This document shows, piece by piece, positions 21,161 through 33,245 of a stretch of 64,000 bases of DNA. The notes beneath the pieces are model-generated. The model worked only from the letters and a program-made list of their open reading frames with translations. It was not told the DNA's origin and searched no databases. Numbering within the stretch: the first letter of the stretch is position 1; each line of letters begins with the position of its first letter. This DNA is from Centroberyx gerrardi. Taxonomy: Eukaryota > Chordata > Actinopteri > Beryciformes > Berycidae. The stretch covers positions 1,119,126-1,183,125 of the forward strand of contig NC_136013.1 of the NCBI RefSeq assembly GCF_048128805.1, read 5' to 3'. Both the position numbers and the translations under genes were made by a program.

Positions 21161-22133
21161 CTGTGAACAGTTTTATGTCTGAAATGTCAGAATTAAAGAT
21201 TTTACCTGAAATGATCACTTGAAATGCCTTTCTGAACCAACTGTAAAAGAATGCGTACACCAAAGGATTCACAGTAGAATTCAAATAGCCGACCCACAAC
21301 AGTGTTCCAAACAATGCCGATGGAGTCGAGTAACTGATAAAGGGATTAATGACGTTACACACAAAAAAAGGAGTCCAAAAAGAAAGAAATGCCCCCATGA
21401 TGATAGCGAGTGTTTTGGTGGCTTTAGTTTGGGACGGATCAGATGTTCTCGTGTTGTGGATGCTGCGCACTTGTCTCTGTGCCACCAGGAAAATCTTCAG
21501 GTAAATACCGAGCATAACAACTCCGGGAACGTAAAAGGAGAGAAGCGATGAGACTGTACTTGATACTCCACTCTGAAAGAAAACACATCCTCCTTCACAT
21601 GCAACATGATCATAGTAGAACTCCTCAATTCCCAAAATATTGAGCTTGAGGAAGACCATTCCAAAGCCCACTACAGCCGAAACACTCCAACTGACCAGAA
21701 TCATGATCAACACAGCATTAACAGTTATTTTACTTCTATACAGCAGAGGCTGGCAAACAGCATAATATCGGTCAATCGATATGAAAGACAGATTTAGAAT
21801 TGAGGCTGTGCACAACAATACTTCAGCACTACTGCAGACTTTACAGAACACATCTCCAAAATACCAGCAGGTCTCCACAGATAGGATCATACTGGGGACC
21901 ATGACCAGCAGCCCCAGCAGCAGGTCGGAGACGGCCAGGGAGAGGATGAGGTAGTTGGTGGGAGTGTGGAGCTGCTTGAACTGAGCGACCGACACGACGA
22001 CCAGAACGTTCCCACACACCGTCAAGACGACCATGACGCCCAGCAGCAGGTAGAGAGAGACGCGGACAGACAGAGGATAGATGGTCCTCAGACAGGAAGT
22101 GTTCCTGGACTCAAAACAGAGCGCTGGCTCCAT
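21156..22133 (-). CDS. taar: Trace amine-associated receptor, copy 2 (E3.32 variant)
   Basis: A 325-residue TAAR with the same seven-helix landmarks as copy 1: D70, C97, DRY 121-123, CEGGC loop, P203, W253, NPxxY and the TAAR fingerprint. The outstanding change is residue 104 (position 3.32), where GAA replaces the GAT of the other copies, giving glutamate for the aspartate that normally binds the amine. Other private residues are V79, C100/S101, D175, F185, V202, S272 and Q305; most lie near the extracellular pocket. The frame is intact and an in-frame TAA six codons upstream fixes the start. The acidic side chain is kept, so a ligand-size shift is more likely than loss of function; this is inference. 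Confidence 0.95.
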   Translation of the reverse strand: MEPALCFESRNTSCLRTIYPLSVRVSLYLLLGVMVVLTVCGNVLVVVSVAQFKQLHTPTNYLILSLAVSDLLLGLLVMVPSMILSVETCWYFGDVFCKVCSSAEVLLCTASILNLSFISIDRYYAVCQPLLYRSKITVNAVLIMILVSWSVSAVVGFGMVFLKLNILGIEEFYYDHVACEGGCVFFQSGVSSTVSSLLSFYVPGVVMLGIYLKIFLVAQRQVRSIHNTRTSDPSQTKATKTLAIIMGAFLSFWTPFFVCNVINPFISYSTPSALFGTLLWVGYLNSTVNPLVYAFFYSWFRKAFQVIISGKIFNSDISDIKLFTE

Positions 22134-22145
22134 CTGTCTGGATAA

Positions 22146-22520
22146 ACTTTATTTATAAAGCACTTTTCAAAACCAAAGTTACAAAGTGCTTCACAACAAG
22201 GAACAAGTGCAAGGAAGAAAACATTAAAATTAAACTGAAGGTACTGATAAAATAAGCATAGCAAAGAGATAAAAACACAAACAAAGGACAAGTGACAGTA
22301 AATAACACAAAATATGATTAAATGATGATTAAAAAATGCAATAATGAACGAGGCAAACTTGATTGACAGGATTAAAGGTAAGCTTTTGGATAAAAGTCTG
22401 TTTTTAGGAGTGATTTAAAAGATGATACTGACTTAGCAGCTTCACGCCTGTTCCACAAGACAATGAACCATACTCAGAGTAAGTAACTTATAGGTTAAGA
22501 GTTCTATAGTTAATAAAATA
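22146..22520 (-). repeat. LINE 3' end abutting TAAR copy 2
   Basis: Same-orientation LINE 3' fragment, with small deletions relative to copy 1, ending 12 bp from the ATG. Confidence 0.6.
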
Positions 22521-24078
22521 TTTGTCATAATAAAACTTTACAATTGAGAATTGCTTCAACTGTATGAAATTCAATATATTGGCATGCCCAATCATCTGAG
22601 TGTCTTCCTAGTTGTGAAAAGGTTCATAAAAGTCACATTTTCACCTGTAACTTATGTATCTTATGTTTGGTTCACCAGGGAAACAAACATGTTGTCTAAC
22701 AATTCCACTTTTTTCCTATTTGAATAGAGATGTTATGAAATCATACTGTTTACAATATGTGGAAAAAAGACACATTGGGTTAGTGACATGAAGCTCATAT
22801 AGAAAAATTCCATAATCTGAAAATGAAAGGTGATTTGATTCTGCTATTCCAGTCAGAAATGAATTCATGCCAAGAAGTCACAGAAATATCAGCAGCTAAC
22901 TGATTCCCTGTTTAGCAAAGGCTATCTGATGTTTCTGCTTGCTTTTTACTTCTTCAGGACACAAAGAACAAACCTCTCCTAAATACTTATATTTGCAGAA
23001 ATATATGGAGATTATGATGCATTCTTGAATAAGCTTTTAAATAGATTTCCCTGCATTGTTTCAGCTAATATACCATGACAAAATAGCACACTGCTTGTGG
23101 AATTATTATTTTCAGTGATGTTTCACAGTAAATTCACACAAATGATTTAAATGTATTCAAATCACCAGCCATGATTAAACCAAAATTCGTCCTGTTCACA
23201 TGGGATGGGCTTGATTTTTTTCACATACACATCTACTGCTCCACTCCTCTTATGTAGTTCTATGGCAGGAGTGGAGAACTGCCATATGATTTGTGATGTC
23301 TTCATTTTACACCACTGCCACTGAGGATGTTGTAATATTTAGCTAATCATTCCCTCAATAATTAATCAGAGAATAAATCATTTTATGGAGACATCAACCA
23401 ACAGTCAATAGTTAAAGGATAAATCCGGTCATTTTCAACATGGGCCTTATTTTCCTGTTTTTTTGCCGTCATGACGATTGATTGTGTTCAAGATGTCATC
23501 ACTCACTTCACTGTGGAGCTTGACGTGGTTTCAGTTAAACAGGAGCACTGCTGTCCAATACACACATACAGGGCCAACGTCATGTCCAACAGCTGAACCC
23601 AAAAAGTGATTAAAAACCATCTTTTCAACACAATAACACCCACACTGCAGTTGAACATGTCTTTAAATAGCACACCAATAGATTGGATCATTTTTAAAAC
23701 TGACTGCTGACATCGGTGGATTCTCTGCTGTGTTCACCGCTTGTGTTGACTCACTTCCTAAATTTGTGATGCCAGGTGGGAAATAACAGAGGCGCAAAAA
23801 AATCCCCACATATTCTGCTTCATTACCACTAGGACGTTGATGTAAATGTTTTTTCCCAGTCAGCAAGTCATATTTACAGAAAATCCAATATGCATTGAAC
23901 GCAGCATCAGAGTTCTTGAGTTCTAGCTCATGCTAGTTAAAATAACATAACTAATACTGCAATATAGAGTTTCAGGCAATGGATAATCGGTCATTGGATG
24001 CAGGAAGGTTCCACTGTAGTGAGTGTTAATGTGTTTTAATCACTTTCTGGGTTCAGCTATAGGAGATTACCTGTTGGC

Positions 24079-24111
<33 letters not shown>

Positions 24112-24393
24112 TGAACTGAAGCTACATCAAGCTCTACAATGAAATAAGTCATGACATTTTCACACATTTTCAACACAATCAAACATCATGATGGCAAAAT
24201 CTAAGGCACAGGTTGCAAATATTAATAAATAATTATCCTTTAAAAAGTACTACATTCTAAAGTAATCCTAGCATAGCAATAATGCAGCAATAATAAAAAG
24301 TGTTTATACAATACTCAACGTGTGAACACGAGCTAGCTTCCCAGAAACACATCATACCTGAATGCAGAAACATTTAGTTAAAGTGTCTCTTAC
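22521..24393 (-). other. Upstream block / putative intron 1, copy 2
   Basis: Non-coding, full-length version of the shared block, including the 0.98-kb part missing in unit 1. A (TG)n tract lies at about 24081-24109. Confidence 0.5.
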
Positions 24394-24634
24394 CTCACAC
24401 ACTCACAGCTGGACAGAATGAGCGTCCTGTGTGTTTCCTGGCACACCGTCACAGCTGTAACTGTCGGTCTCTGTCTGGCCTTTAAAGCCCGAGGCTCTGT
24501 GGACTGCAGTGTCTCCTGTGGACTGCAGTGTCTCCTGTGGACTGCAGTGTCTCCTGGCCGACAGCCGCCTCAGGGAGTGAAGCTGGACACTCGTCCCAGT
24601 GGATGATGGACCGCACTCACTGCTGTTTATATTC
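24394..24634 (-). promoter_or_regulatory. Putative TAAR promoter and non-coding exon 1, copy 2
   Basis: TATA-like GAATATAAAC at 24625-24634; donor GAG|GTAAGA with GT at 24392-24393, about 2.26 kb from the ATG. Confidence 0.45.
24497..24553. repeat. 19-bp minisatellite, three copies (unit 2)
   Basis: Three tandem copies of the CTGTGGACTGCAGTGTCTC unit. Confidence 0.95.
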
Positions 24635-24721
24635 AACTCTTCTTACATCTCTTTTCATGTTGTAAGGATAACTTGACTACTGACTAAAATGTTTGTCATC
24701 CAATCAGGCCAGGATAGATTA

Positions 24722-25690
24722 TTATATAATAATAATAATAATATATTTTTTTAATATAGCACTTTTCAAAACAGAAGTTACAAAGTGCTTTACACAATGA
24801 AAAGAATAATAAAACAACACAACACAATAAAACAGTAGTAAAACAGTGACAATTCAACACAAAGAAAAACAAGGGTAAATTGACAAATGCTAACTTAAGA
24901 ATGCATAGAGCAAAAAGTTTACAGAAAAGCCAATGAAACTAAAAAAACCCCCACTAATAAACCCACTAGTATTTTAAAGTCAATACACCCTTAGCTAATC
25001 TGAGCTCTTTGGGAAGCGCATTCCATAGTTTTGGGGCCCTGACAGCAAATCCTCGATCCCCTCTTGAAATGAATTTGGATCTAAGAACAACTAGGAGAGA
25101 CTTTCCTGCAGACCTCAGGTTACAGGCTCATAAGGAATTAAAAGATCTAAAATGTAGTCTGTGGCCTGTCCAAGACATGCTTTAAAAGTGATAAGTAAAA
25201 TTTTAAAATCGATTCTAAAGTTTATAGGCAGCCAGTGCAAGGATGCTAGGACAGGGGTGATATGCTCCCGTTTCTTTAGACCCATTAGCATTCTGGCAGC
25301 AGCGTTTTGGACTAGCTGAAGGCGCGAGATTTGCTTCTGGGTGAGGCAGGAAAAGAGGGAGTTACAGTAATCCAGGCGAGAGGATATAAAAGCATGAATT
25401 ACTTTCTGCAAGTCATTAAAAGACAGGAATGTTCTGATTTTAGAAATAGTTCTAAGCTGAAGAAAGCAAGTCTGAACAACTTTCTTAACCTGCTCCTCAA
25501 ATTGAGGTCCTGATCAAAAACCACACCCAAGTTCCTCGCAGAAGTTTTGACGTAAGGTCCCAAAGAACCTAGATCATTCTGAAAAGAGTTGATGGAGTGA
25601 GGGGGGCCAATTAGCAATATTTCAGACTTATTGTTGTTTAGGTGCAAATGATTTTGGGACATCCAACTTTTAATGTCTTTTAGGCAGTTG
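24722..25690 (-). mobile_element. L2-type LINE, 3' part, unit 2
   Basis: The minus strand encodes the C-terminal reverse-transcriptase region (SEILLIGPPHSINSF; HAFISSRLDYCNSLFSC; HITPVLASLHWLPINFRIDFKI) and the 3' tail with a TAA tract. Homology to other L2 copies stops at about 25690, where GGCAGTTGTGATGGGA runs directly into a different LINE. Confidence 0.8.
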
Positions 25691-25691
25691 T

Positions 25692-27868
25692 GATGGGAAG
25701 ATCAGATGTGAATTGATGTCCATTTGGAGCAGCTTTTGACCCATCAGGTGGGGTTGCACTGTGTTAAAGGCGCTTGAGAAGTCCACAAAGACCATTCTGA
25801 CATATGCCTTGGGCTTCTCAAGGTGGGTATAAGCACCGTGCAGCAGTGTCAGAACAGCATCATCAACCCCCCTATGTTGTTTATATGCAAACTGGAGAGG
25901 GTCAGTGTGCACGTCTACTTCCTTCTGTAACTGGGAAAGAACAAGCCTCTCAAAGCTTTTCATTACCAGGGATGTTAAGGCTACAGGTCGGTAGTCGTTA
26001 TCACAGGTGGGGTTGCTTTTCTTGGGTACTGGACAAATAATAGAGGATTTCCATATTGTAGGGATTGAGTGTTCTGCCAAAGAGCTCGCAGAAAACACCG
26101 GACAGTTGACTGCAGCAGGCCTTCAGCAGGCTGCCACAGATCAGGCCCAGGTGCTTTGTTTGGGTTTATCCTCTTCAGGGTGAGTTCTACCTCCCCAGGC
26201 TGCAGTTCCAGGTTTGCAGTGGTGAGTGACATGGTAGCCAGGTCAGATAGCTCCTCCCTCTCCAGTGTAAAGTTGTGCTGGTCAAACCTGCAGTAGAAGT
26301 TGTTCAAGTTCTCTGCCATGCTGACACAGTCTTTTGCCTCAGATTTGGGTATGGTTGGAGTATTAGGGAGGCCAGCCAGTGGTTTAATGCCTCGCCAGGC
26401 GTCCCTGGCTTTGCCTTCCCGGAAGAGCTTCTCAAATTTCTCCTTGTACACTCTCTTGGCCTCTTTTATTTGTTTGTTCAACTTGTTCTGAATGAGTTTG
26501 GACTCAGTTCTGTTTCCTGAGATAAATGCTATTTTCTTTTCGTTGAGTGTTACTTTCAGAGGTTTTGTTTTTTCCAGGGCTTATTGTTAGAAAATACCTT
26601 GACAGATTTTGTGGGGACTATCATCTCCTCGCAAAAGGTGATGTAGTGAGTGACAACATCAGTAGCCTCCTCTAGACTGCCCCCCTGAGTTAGCACCTCC
26701 CACTCTGTACAGTCAAAACAGCCCTTTAATATCTCACATGCATTATTGTCCCATACTTTCACCAGTTTCTTAACCACGCCCTCTCTCTGTAACTTTGTGC
26801 GGTAGGCAGAGATGAGATGGATAGCATTGTGGTCGGCAGTACTAAGGGGTATTTTTTTGTGGGCTTTGTATTCATTCTTAACATTGCCATAACAGAGGTC
26901 AATTGTTTTATCACCCCTGGTGGCGCATGTGATATACTGCTGATAAGTCAGGAGTGTTTTGTTCAGCCTACAGCCGTTGAAATCCCCAAGGATGAGGACA
27001 GGGGAGTCTGGAGATGCGCATTCAATATGATGAACACACATGGCTATAGCCTCTGACACACGTGTGAGGTTGCCAGATGGCAACAAGCACTAAAGCAAGC
27101 TGACCGAACTCTCGGGGGAGCTACTTGGGTCTAAATGTCACGGCTAGCAGCTCTATATCAGGTGTACAGCAGGAATCCTTCATTTTAGCGGTCTTACTCC
27201 ATGCTCTGGACTACTCTAATCTGAGTGGGGTCCCGAAGCCATCTAGAGAGAGTTCTGAGTCGGCTATCGTGTTGTCAAGCCAAGTCTCTGTGAGGCAGAT
27301 CAGACTGGCCTCCTTGTATGCCCACTGGCATGTTATATTTGCTTGTAATTCGTCCAGTTTGTTGCGTAAAGATCGGACATTAGCAAGCATGATAGAGGGG
27401 AGCGGCGGACATACCTGTGTGCCGGTGAGTCTCTTCAGTCTCTGTCTAACTTCCCCCCTTCTCTCCCGCCTCCTCTTGGGCACTTTGTCCTGCTGATTGC
27501 GGCCCTCTCCGCGCTGCTTTGTTATTAACTCCCAACAGTAGTCCAGATTTCGTAGCAGCAGTATATTCTCCCGAGTGTACCGCGATATTCCACCTCCAAG
27601 AGCACTTGTTCCCACGGGTGTTGCCAGTAACGACTCGATTGTCCAAAACAGGAACATCAGCAGTAGGGAAATCCATTTCCTCATGATTGTCACTTGATGC
27701 AAAATAAATAAGACAAAATAATCCAGTTGACTAATGTGTTGTACAGGGCTCTTGTGAGAAATTACCGCTGTAGTTGCCACTCGACAAACGCAAACACATG
27801 CAAACCCAGGTAATGCACGCTGATAGACGCCTCTCCACGTGTCGCCATTATAGCGCCACCCCTGTCTG
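25692..27868 (-). mobile_element. Jockey-superfamily LINE, second family, 3' truncated
   Basis: Minus-strand pieces in order: a hydrophobic N-terminus and basic RRRERRGE stretch; endonuclease parts with LPSIMLANVRSL, CLTETWLDN, VLILGDFNG and STADHNAIHL; then reverse-transcriptase parts with NKAPGPD, ICPVPKK, NDYRPVALTS, DPLQFAYKQHRGVDDA and VFVDFSSAFNTVQP. Frameshifts near 27200 and 26500 and the loss of everything after the SSAFNT motif make it dead. The organisation matches the better preserved element at 49.1-52.0 kb, though sequences differ. Confidence 0.75.
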
Positions 27869-28123
27869 TCTGAAACTGTCAAGGTGTTTAAGCATACGTC
27901 TTGCGATGCACCTGGACACATCATCAGTGATGTTCCTGGGTCATCGGGTGTTTCGGGTCTCACAACATCAGACACCCTCACCCAGGCGACCCAGCCCCGG
28001 CTTGTGCCCAGGTAGCACTACTTCACCCATGGATCCACTCTCCTGATCCACAACCACTTGCAGGCAACTTCAGTTGCCTCTGTCAAACATGACAGTTTTC
28101 TTCACTGGGCGGAAGAAAGCTTA

Positions 28124-28858
28124 TGGCTGATTTATGGTAGGGCGCTCGACACCTTTGATAAGTGTCGCTCGACAGAAAATAAAGAGCCGTGCGACGTTTG
28201 TAATTTATGCTTCGGCGAAAGGTTTCAGTCGTCTCCATGGTAACCAGAAGCTATCCTAACGTTAAACTTCCATGATACAGAATAATCTTCTCGACCACCG
28301 AGTGATTATTGTTTAGCCTACTGTAACATTTTCGTCTGACCAATAAAGATAGCAAGGATAGTAAACATAGCCTACCTGTCCCGTAGATTTTTCCACCGAC
28401 GTTTGCAGTCCAACATACTGATATTCAGGGTATCAGCAATCTCTTTCCACAACGTTAATGCCATCTGCGCATCTTTGTATTCTTTCATTGAAGAATCACA
28501 CAGGTGGCGATACTGTCTAACTTGTTCTGCCAGTCTTTCATCTATACCCTCCATATTTGCTACGAGCTAAGCTAAACTAATTAAACTAATTAAACAAGGA
28601 CGAAAAAGTTACAGACCAAAATATCAATAAGGACGTTCAGTGAAAACTACAATCTCCATGGCGACGTTAGTGTGACACAATGTGACTACCCAATCACATT
28701 GTGCGACAAAATGTGACGGTGTCCGCGACATAACAAAATTCTCCAGGTGCGAGACATGAAAGGAAAGTGTTGAGAGACACTTTTTTCTGTTGAAAATACG
28801 TAATTTCTGTCAAGCGACACTTATCAAAGGTGTCGAGCGCCAAACCATGAATCAGCCT
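28124..28858. mobile_element. PIF/Harbinger-type element, internally deleted
   Basis: The ends (GGCTGATTYATGG...GCGCTCGACACC...) are inverted repeats, and TTA flanks both sides (28121-28123 and 28859-28861). The empty site is in the window: at 3110 the R2-like LINE reads GGCGCTTACAGTTGC without interruption. A 3-bp TTA/TWA duplication, such termini and the MADF exon inside fit PIF/Harbinger. Only the DNA-binding partner exon remains; no DDE transposase is seen. Confidence 0.8.
28372..28554 (-). CDS. MADF (Myb/SANT-like) exon of Harbinger element, partial
   Basis: A 60-codon frame starting at an ATG (28554) reads EQVRQYRHLCDSSMKEYKDA, then ALTLWKEIADTLN, then CKRRWKNLRDR. This matches the MADF type of trihelical DNA-binding domain that Harbinger elements encode beside the transposase. 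The sequence AGGTAGG after the RDR codons looks like a splice donor, so this would be the first exon of a two-or-more exon gene. The remaining exons are absent from this 735-bp copy. Confidence 0.65.
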   Translation of the reverse strand: MEGIDERLAEQVRQYRHLCDSSMKEYKDAQMALTLWKEIADTLNISMLDCKRRWKNLRDR

Positions 28859-29936
28859 TTACAGTTGCTGATCCCGCTGCAGATGGTGTCTGCTATGACC
28901 TTCAGCACCTGGTCATGGCGCCAGTGGTAGCACCCCTCGCCCAGGGCTCTCGGAAAGCAGCTGAGGATGTGCTCGAGGGTTCCCCTCTTCAGGCACAGCA
29001 GGCACGCTGAAGAGTCGATCTTCCCCCAGCCGAATAGGCTGGATGGGCTCGGTAGGACGCCGTAAACCGATTGGATTAAGAACTTGATGCGCTGAGGCTC
29101 GGCCTTCCAGAGCTCAGGCCATGAGACCTTTCTCTCCACCGCCTGCTCCCATCTTGTCCAAGCTCCCTGCTGCTGCATCCCGACCATCCTGCTGGCTCGC
29201 CCTTCTTCGACTGCTGCACACACCTCTGCCTAGACCAGCTTCCTCCCATACTTCCCCTGGGCCTTGTCGTAGGGTGGTGTTGAAATGCTACCAAGGCCAG
29301 CTCTTCCACGGGTCACCATCCCCACCAGCATGCTGTGCTGCAACCAAGACTCTGCGTTCTCCACTGCCTCTACTGCCCTCCACTTCCTTCCTGTCCTGAC
29401 CTCGATGCCGGCCTGGGAGACTTTTGGGTCGTGAGATTCCCGGCACTGCAGAACCTCCCTTGTACGGGTCACCTTGAACTCCTCGCTCAGGCTGCTGATG
29501 GGGAGCTTCAGCATGTTGTTATGACCGTACAGGGCGATGCTGCTTAGGCTTCGAGGCAGTCCAAGCCACTTGCGAAGGAACCTGACCCTCTTCTCAAAGC
29601 CCTCGATTGTAGAGATCGAGACCTTGTAGACCAGAAGAGGCCAGAAGATCCGTGGGAGGATAGCGTGTTGGTACATCCAGGCCTTGAACTTGCCTGGTAG
29701 GCTTGATTTGTCCACTGCAGCTAACCAGGCTTCCAGCTCCTGGTTGGTCGCTCGGATGGATGCTGTATCCCTCAGGCTACAGTCGAGCACCTTACCCAGG
29801 CTCTTCACTGGTTTCTCTGTGATGGTTGGGATTGGAGTGCTGTCAAGAATGAAGCGGAACTTGTCCATAGTCTTCCCTCTCTTCAGCACCAGCGACCTGG
29901 ATTTCGTTGGTTTGAAGCTCATGCGAGCCCACTTAA

Positions 29937-30032
29937 TCAGTTACACAAATAGTAATACTTCCATCTACTGGTGTAGTACTGTAAGTGCCTTGCTTAAACC
30001 AGAACTTTTATTTTGAAACTGTCAAGGTGGAA
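29937..30032 (-). repeat. R2-like LINE 3' tail
   Basis: About 95 bp identical in kind to 2770-2870 (GTTACACAAATAGTAATACTTCC ... GAAACTGTCAAGGTGG), placed directly against the 5' end of R2-like fragment 2. It is the truncated end of another R2-like copy. Confidence 0.7.
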
Positions 30033-30381
30033 ACCACATTAAAAATGCATCACTTCTGGGTCAGAATTAGGAAAATGACGAATAGTGTTTTACGAGTGAG
30101 GGCACAAACAGCCAAAAGTGTGAACGTAAAAAAAACCCCCAACTTATTGATAAACGTAGTAGTAGTGATAGGTATTGATAAACATATAAACAGAGCTGCA
30201 AAATGAGAATTGAAGGCATAAATAGTCATAGTTAAGGATTTAATTTGTAAAACATGGGTTACAATCCTGTTTATAGATTTACAGAACTGACTTTGGGTTT
30301 TCAGATTCGTTTTTTACGACTGAACCATTTCACAATCTTGGGTTTATGTGCGATTTGTTTTGGCGGAAATATGCCTCCATA
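30033..30381. mobile_element. Right arm of TIR transposon X (unit 2)
   Basis: The last 120-145 bp (to 30381) are the reverse complement of 41625-41770, and the same arm occurs at 58181-58537. It ends CCTCCATA followed by CTCCTCTA, the 8 bp that also precede the left arm at 41617-41624. Non-coding. Confidence 0.65.
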
Positions 30382-30825
30382 CTCCTCTATATTGTGCGTT
30401 GGAGCTGGAATAAAAGCTTGGTCGGACGCAAGAAATGCCTCAGAGAACTTACTTGCAGAGCTTGAATTGAAAACACGTGAATAGACACGAGAACATCGTA
30501 CAGGAGCAGGCTGGGATATGGGTACATTAAAAACAATAGCCTTATGGTCGGACATACAGTAATCTATTACAAACAAACACCAGATGATAGAACAAGGTCC
30601 AAAGTGTGTCCCTTTTCATGGGTAGGCCCTTTAACAGACTGGGAGAGGCTAAAATAATCTATAAAATCTGACATATGATGCGTAGATCCTGATCATAGAA
30701 TCAGATTTTGGCAGCATTGTTATCAGATGTTTCATGTCTGATCTGGAGGTGGTAAGGCTTGTATTGTGACCAGAATTAGTCTGGACACAATCCAGGATAA
30801 AAACACATTTGAACAATAAAGAGGA
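30382..30825 (-). pseudogene. L2-type LINE, endonuclease C-terminal part (unit 2)
   Basis: On the minus strand a GHTLDLV-type segment, DYCMSDHKAI (the endonuclease SDH motif) and PISQPAPVRCSR lead to THNIEE, where transposon X interrupts. The continuation of this protein (LVKL...) is found at 41.6 kb. The far end beyond about 30700 is not clearly coding. Matches 58538-58976. Confidence 0.65.
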
Positions 30826-31324
30826 ATGGGGAGAAAGTTTCGGGAAAGGTAATGTGGTTACAGATTTAAATTAATACCGCATATATTATATATTATTATT
30901 ATATATATTATATTAGAAACACTTCTAATGGAGCAGCAGCAGCCAAGCATTAGAGAGGCAGGCTGGTGACCGGGGGGTTTTAATTTTATGGCTGTTTCAT
31001 AGCCATAGATATGAATTAAATGGACAAACCTTAACTGTTTACTGGGGATTTGACCATCTGTATTACAGAACATGGTATATTCTTTGTCTTAGGCTGCACT
31101 TCAGCAAGCCCTTGCAACTTCTGTGGCAAAATCGAGATCAACCAAGATAAAAACTAGAAATTGTGCTCAGTAGAGCACAGACCTCCTCCGTGTCAACACC
31201 CCGCAAGGCAGTTATGCACCTTTTGGTAATATGCCACGCCCACCACCACACCCACTTTTGGCCAATCAACATGAAAAGTTAATCAGTTCTTCCGTCTGTC
31301 CATCTCCATCACACACAGAGATGT
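30826..31324. other. No gene recognised
   Basis: AT-rich sequence with a TATATTA-rich palindromic patch at about 30880-30915. A segment near 31160-31200 looks like a repeat fragment. Nothing coding could be supported. Confidence 0.4.
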
Positions 31325-32673
31325 GTGTGAAAACATTAGAGAAGGTTCATAACTTTAACCTTTGATTGGCAGGTTACAGCAGCAGGACTCACAACAGGGT
31401 TTAAAGAAACATCACTGTTAATCAAGTATTCTCTGAAACAGAACAAAACCGCTGCTCCCTTTGACTTATTGCCTCCAAATTAACAAAACCAAAGTGCAGG
31501 CTCAGCATTACATCTCTTTGAATCCATGGCTGACACATTCCTTTGGTATTTTAACAGCTTTGCAGAGAGCTGTTATCATTCCATGTTAGGTCTTCCGCAT
31601 TTTCATCATTATTTGTGTATGTTGTAGGGTTTGACTAAGTTTCACTGGGTGCCAGTCAGAATAGTTTGACAAAAGATTGACTGTTTAGTCAGAGTCAAGA
31701 GTCAAACCCCACAAAGGATCCATGTACATCATGAACATTATCCTGAACCAGAATTATAACCAAGATAACCGGTAATCAATAGAATGTAGCTTTGCAATAT
31801 AAATAGCAATAAACACTCAACATAAGAGAAATAAGCACAAACAACACAAAATTCTCAATTTCAAGTAATAATTGTATTAGATCAAAATAAGAAAGAATGT
31901 GAGTTCAGTTAATTTTAGTTCAGTTAATAATGTAACAAAAAAAATCGCTTTCGGTTTTCCTGGTACTCCAAATGAAACATCAAAACAAGGAAGTAATCCA
32001 GCCAATCACAAATCAGTCCGACAGTTCTATCGAAGTTCAGTTCTCTTCATCAACAAAAAGAAAAATAATCTTCATAAAAACCCGCCAATGTTCAGTTCGA
32101 AAAGAAATTAGGGTAACCCTTCGTTTTACAGGTCCCTAACAACGTATGAACTATTCCTAATTAGACGTTAACAGAAATGCTATTACACAGTAACGTGGCT
32201 GCGTTATTTGATCTTAAATGATGTTATTGTCTAACTGGACTAACTTACCATTTAGTTATTGCACTGTTAATTTCTAACAATGTATGAACTGTTCATTAAC
32301 AAAAAATAATTATACAACAACATATTTGCGTTCATATGTATTTACATAGTACTGCGACCTGTAATATGAAGCGAGTGTAAGTGGACAATAATTCATACAA
32401 TGTGACCATGTTTATTTTCTTTATTGACATTTAAATGGTACATTTAAACGGGACAGCAGCTTACATTCCATACAGACCAGACCGTAAAGTGCCGGGGGAT
32501 CAATTTTACAGACACTGAGACGTTCGCTAGCTTTAGCCTATCCGGGGGTGAGTGAAAGGTTATGCATGCTACGAACTTCAGCACCCTCCTGGGAGCTAGC
32601 ATGGCTAACTTTAGTGCTGACTGTTAGCTAACGGTTGGCCATATTAGCTTCCAGTCATGTGCCTGCGTTCGTT

Positions 32674-33135
32674 GGAGTAGTAGTAATAGTAGTAGTAGTA
32701 GTATTAGTAGCAGTAGTAGTAGGAGTAGTAGTAGTAGTAGCAGTAGCCTAGTAATAGTAGTAGTAGTAGTAGCAGTAATAGTAGTTGTAGAAAGGTCGAG
32801 GGTCGAGTTACTTTTATAAACTCAACTTTATTTATTAGCATCAACTGCAACAGCTAACAACTAACAACTGTCGTAACACTTAACATGTGACTATTGCCCA
32901 TATATAGATATATATATAACAGTAGTAGTAGTAGCAGCAGTAGTAGTATCTTGTAGTAGCAGTAGTAGTAGTAGTAGCAGTAGTACTAGTAGCAGCAGTA
33001 GTAGTAGTAGTAGCGGTAGTAGTAGTGGTAGCAGTAGTAGTAGTAGCAGCAGTAGTAGTAGTAGTAGTAGTAGTAGTAGCAGCAGTAGTAGGAGTAGCAG
33101 TAGTAGTAGCATCAGCAGTAGTAGTAATAGTATTT
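32674..33135. repeat. TAG/CAG trinucleotide tracts
   Basis: Two imperfect tracts (about 32674-32790 and 32918-33135) separated by about 130 bp of unrelated sequence. Long leucine- or valine-rich frames across it are artefacts of the repeat. Confidence 0.9.
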
Positions 33136-33245
33136 TTACCACAGCGCAGCCGAGGGCATTACACGGCAAGTTCAGGTCATGCATTCAGTCACTTAGTCAG
33201 TCAGTCAGGTAATGCTTCGTGAGATGTCGCTTCGTGAGATGGCCT

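Larger units (their letters stand above)
27869..29936 (-). mobile_element. R2-like LINE fragment 2, with Harbinger insertion
   Basis: The minus-strand frame at 29230-29922 carries the part between reverse transcriptase and knuckle (KSRSLVLKRGK, LEAWLAAVDKSSLPGKFKAW, LPRIFWPLLVYK, FLRKWLGLPRSLS, SLSEEFKVTRTREVL). The frame at 28852-29223 carries the CCHC knuckle (CLLC...H...C). The last 150 bp or so lie beyond the Harbinger insertion at 28124-28858. A stop near 29230 splits the frame. Confidence 0.65.

Noticed and set aside
32891..33222. Poly-leucine, valine and alanine frames in trinucleotide tracts
   Set aside because: They follow the repeat in every frame, and the matching tract in unit 2 differs in length.
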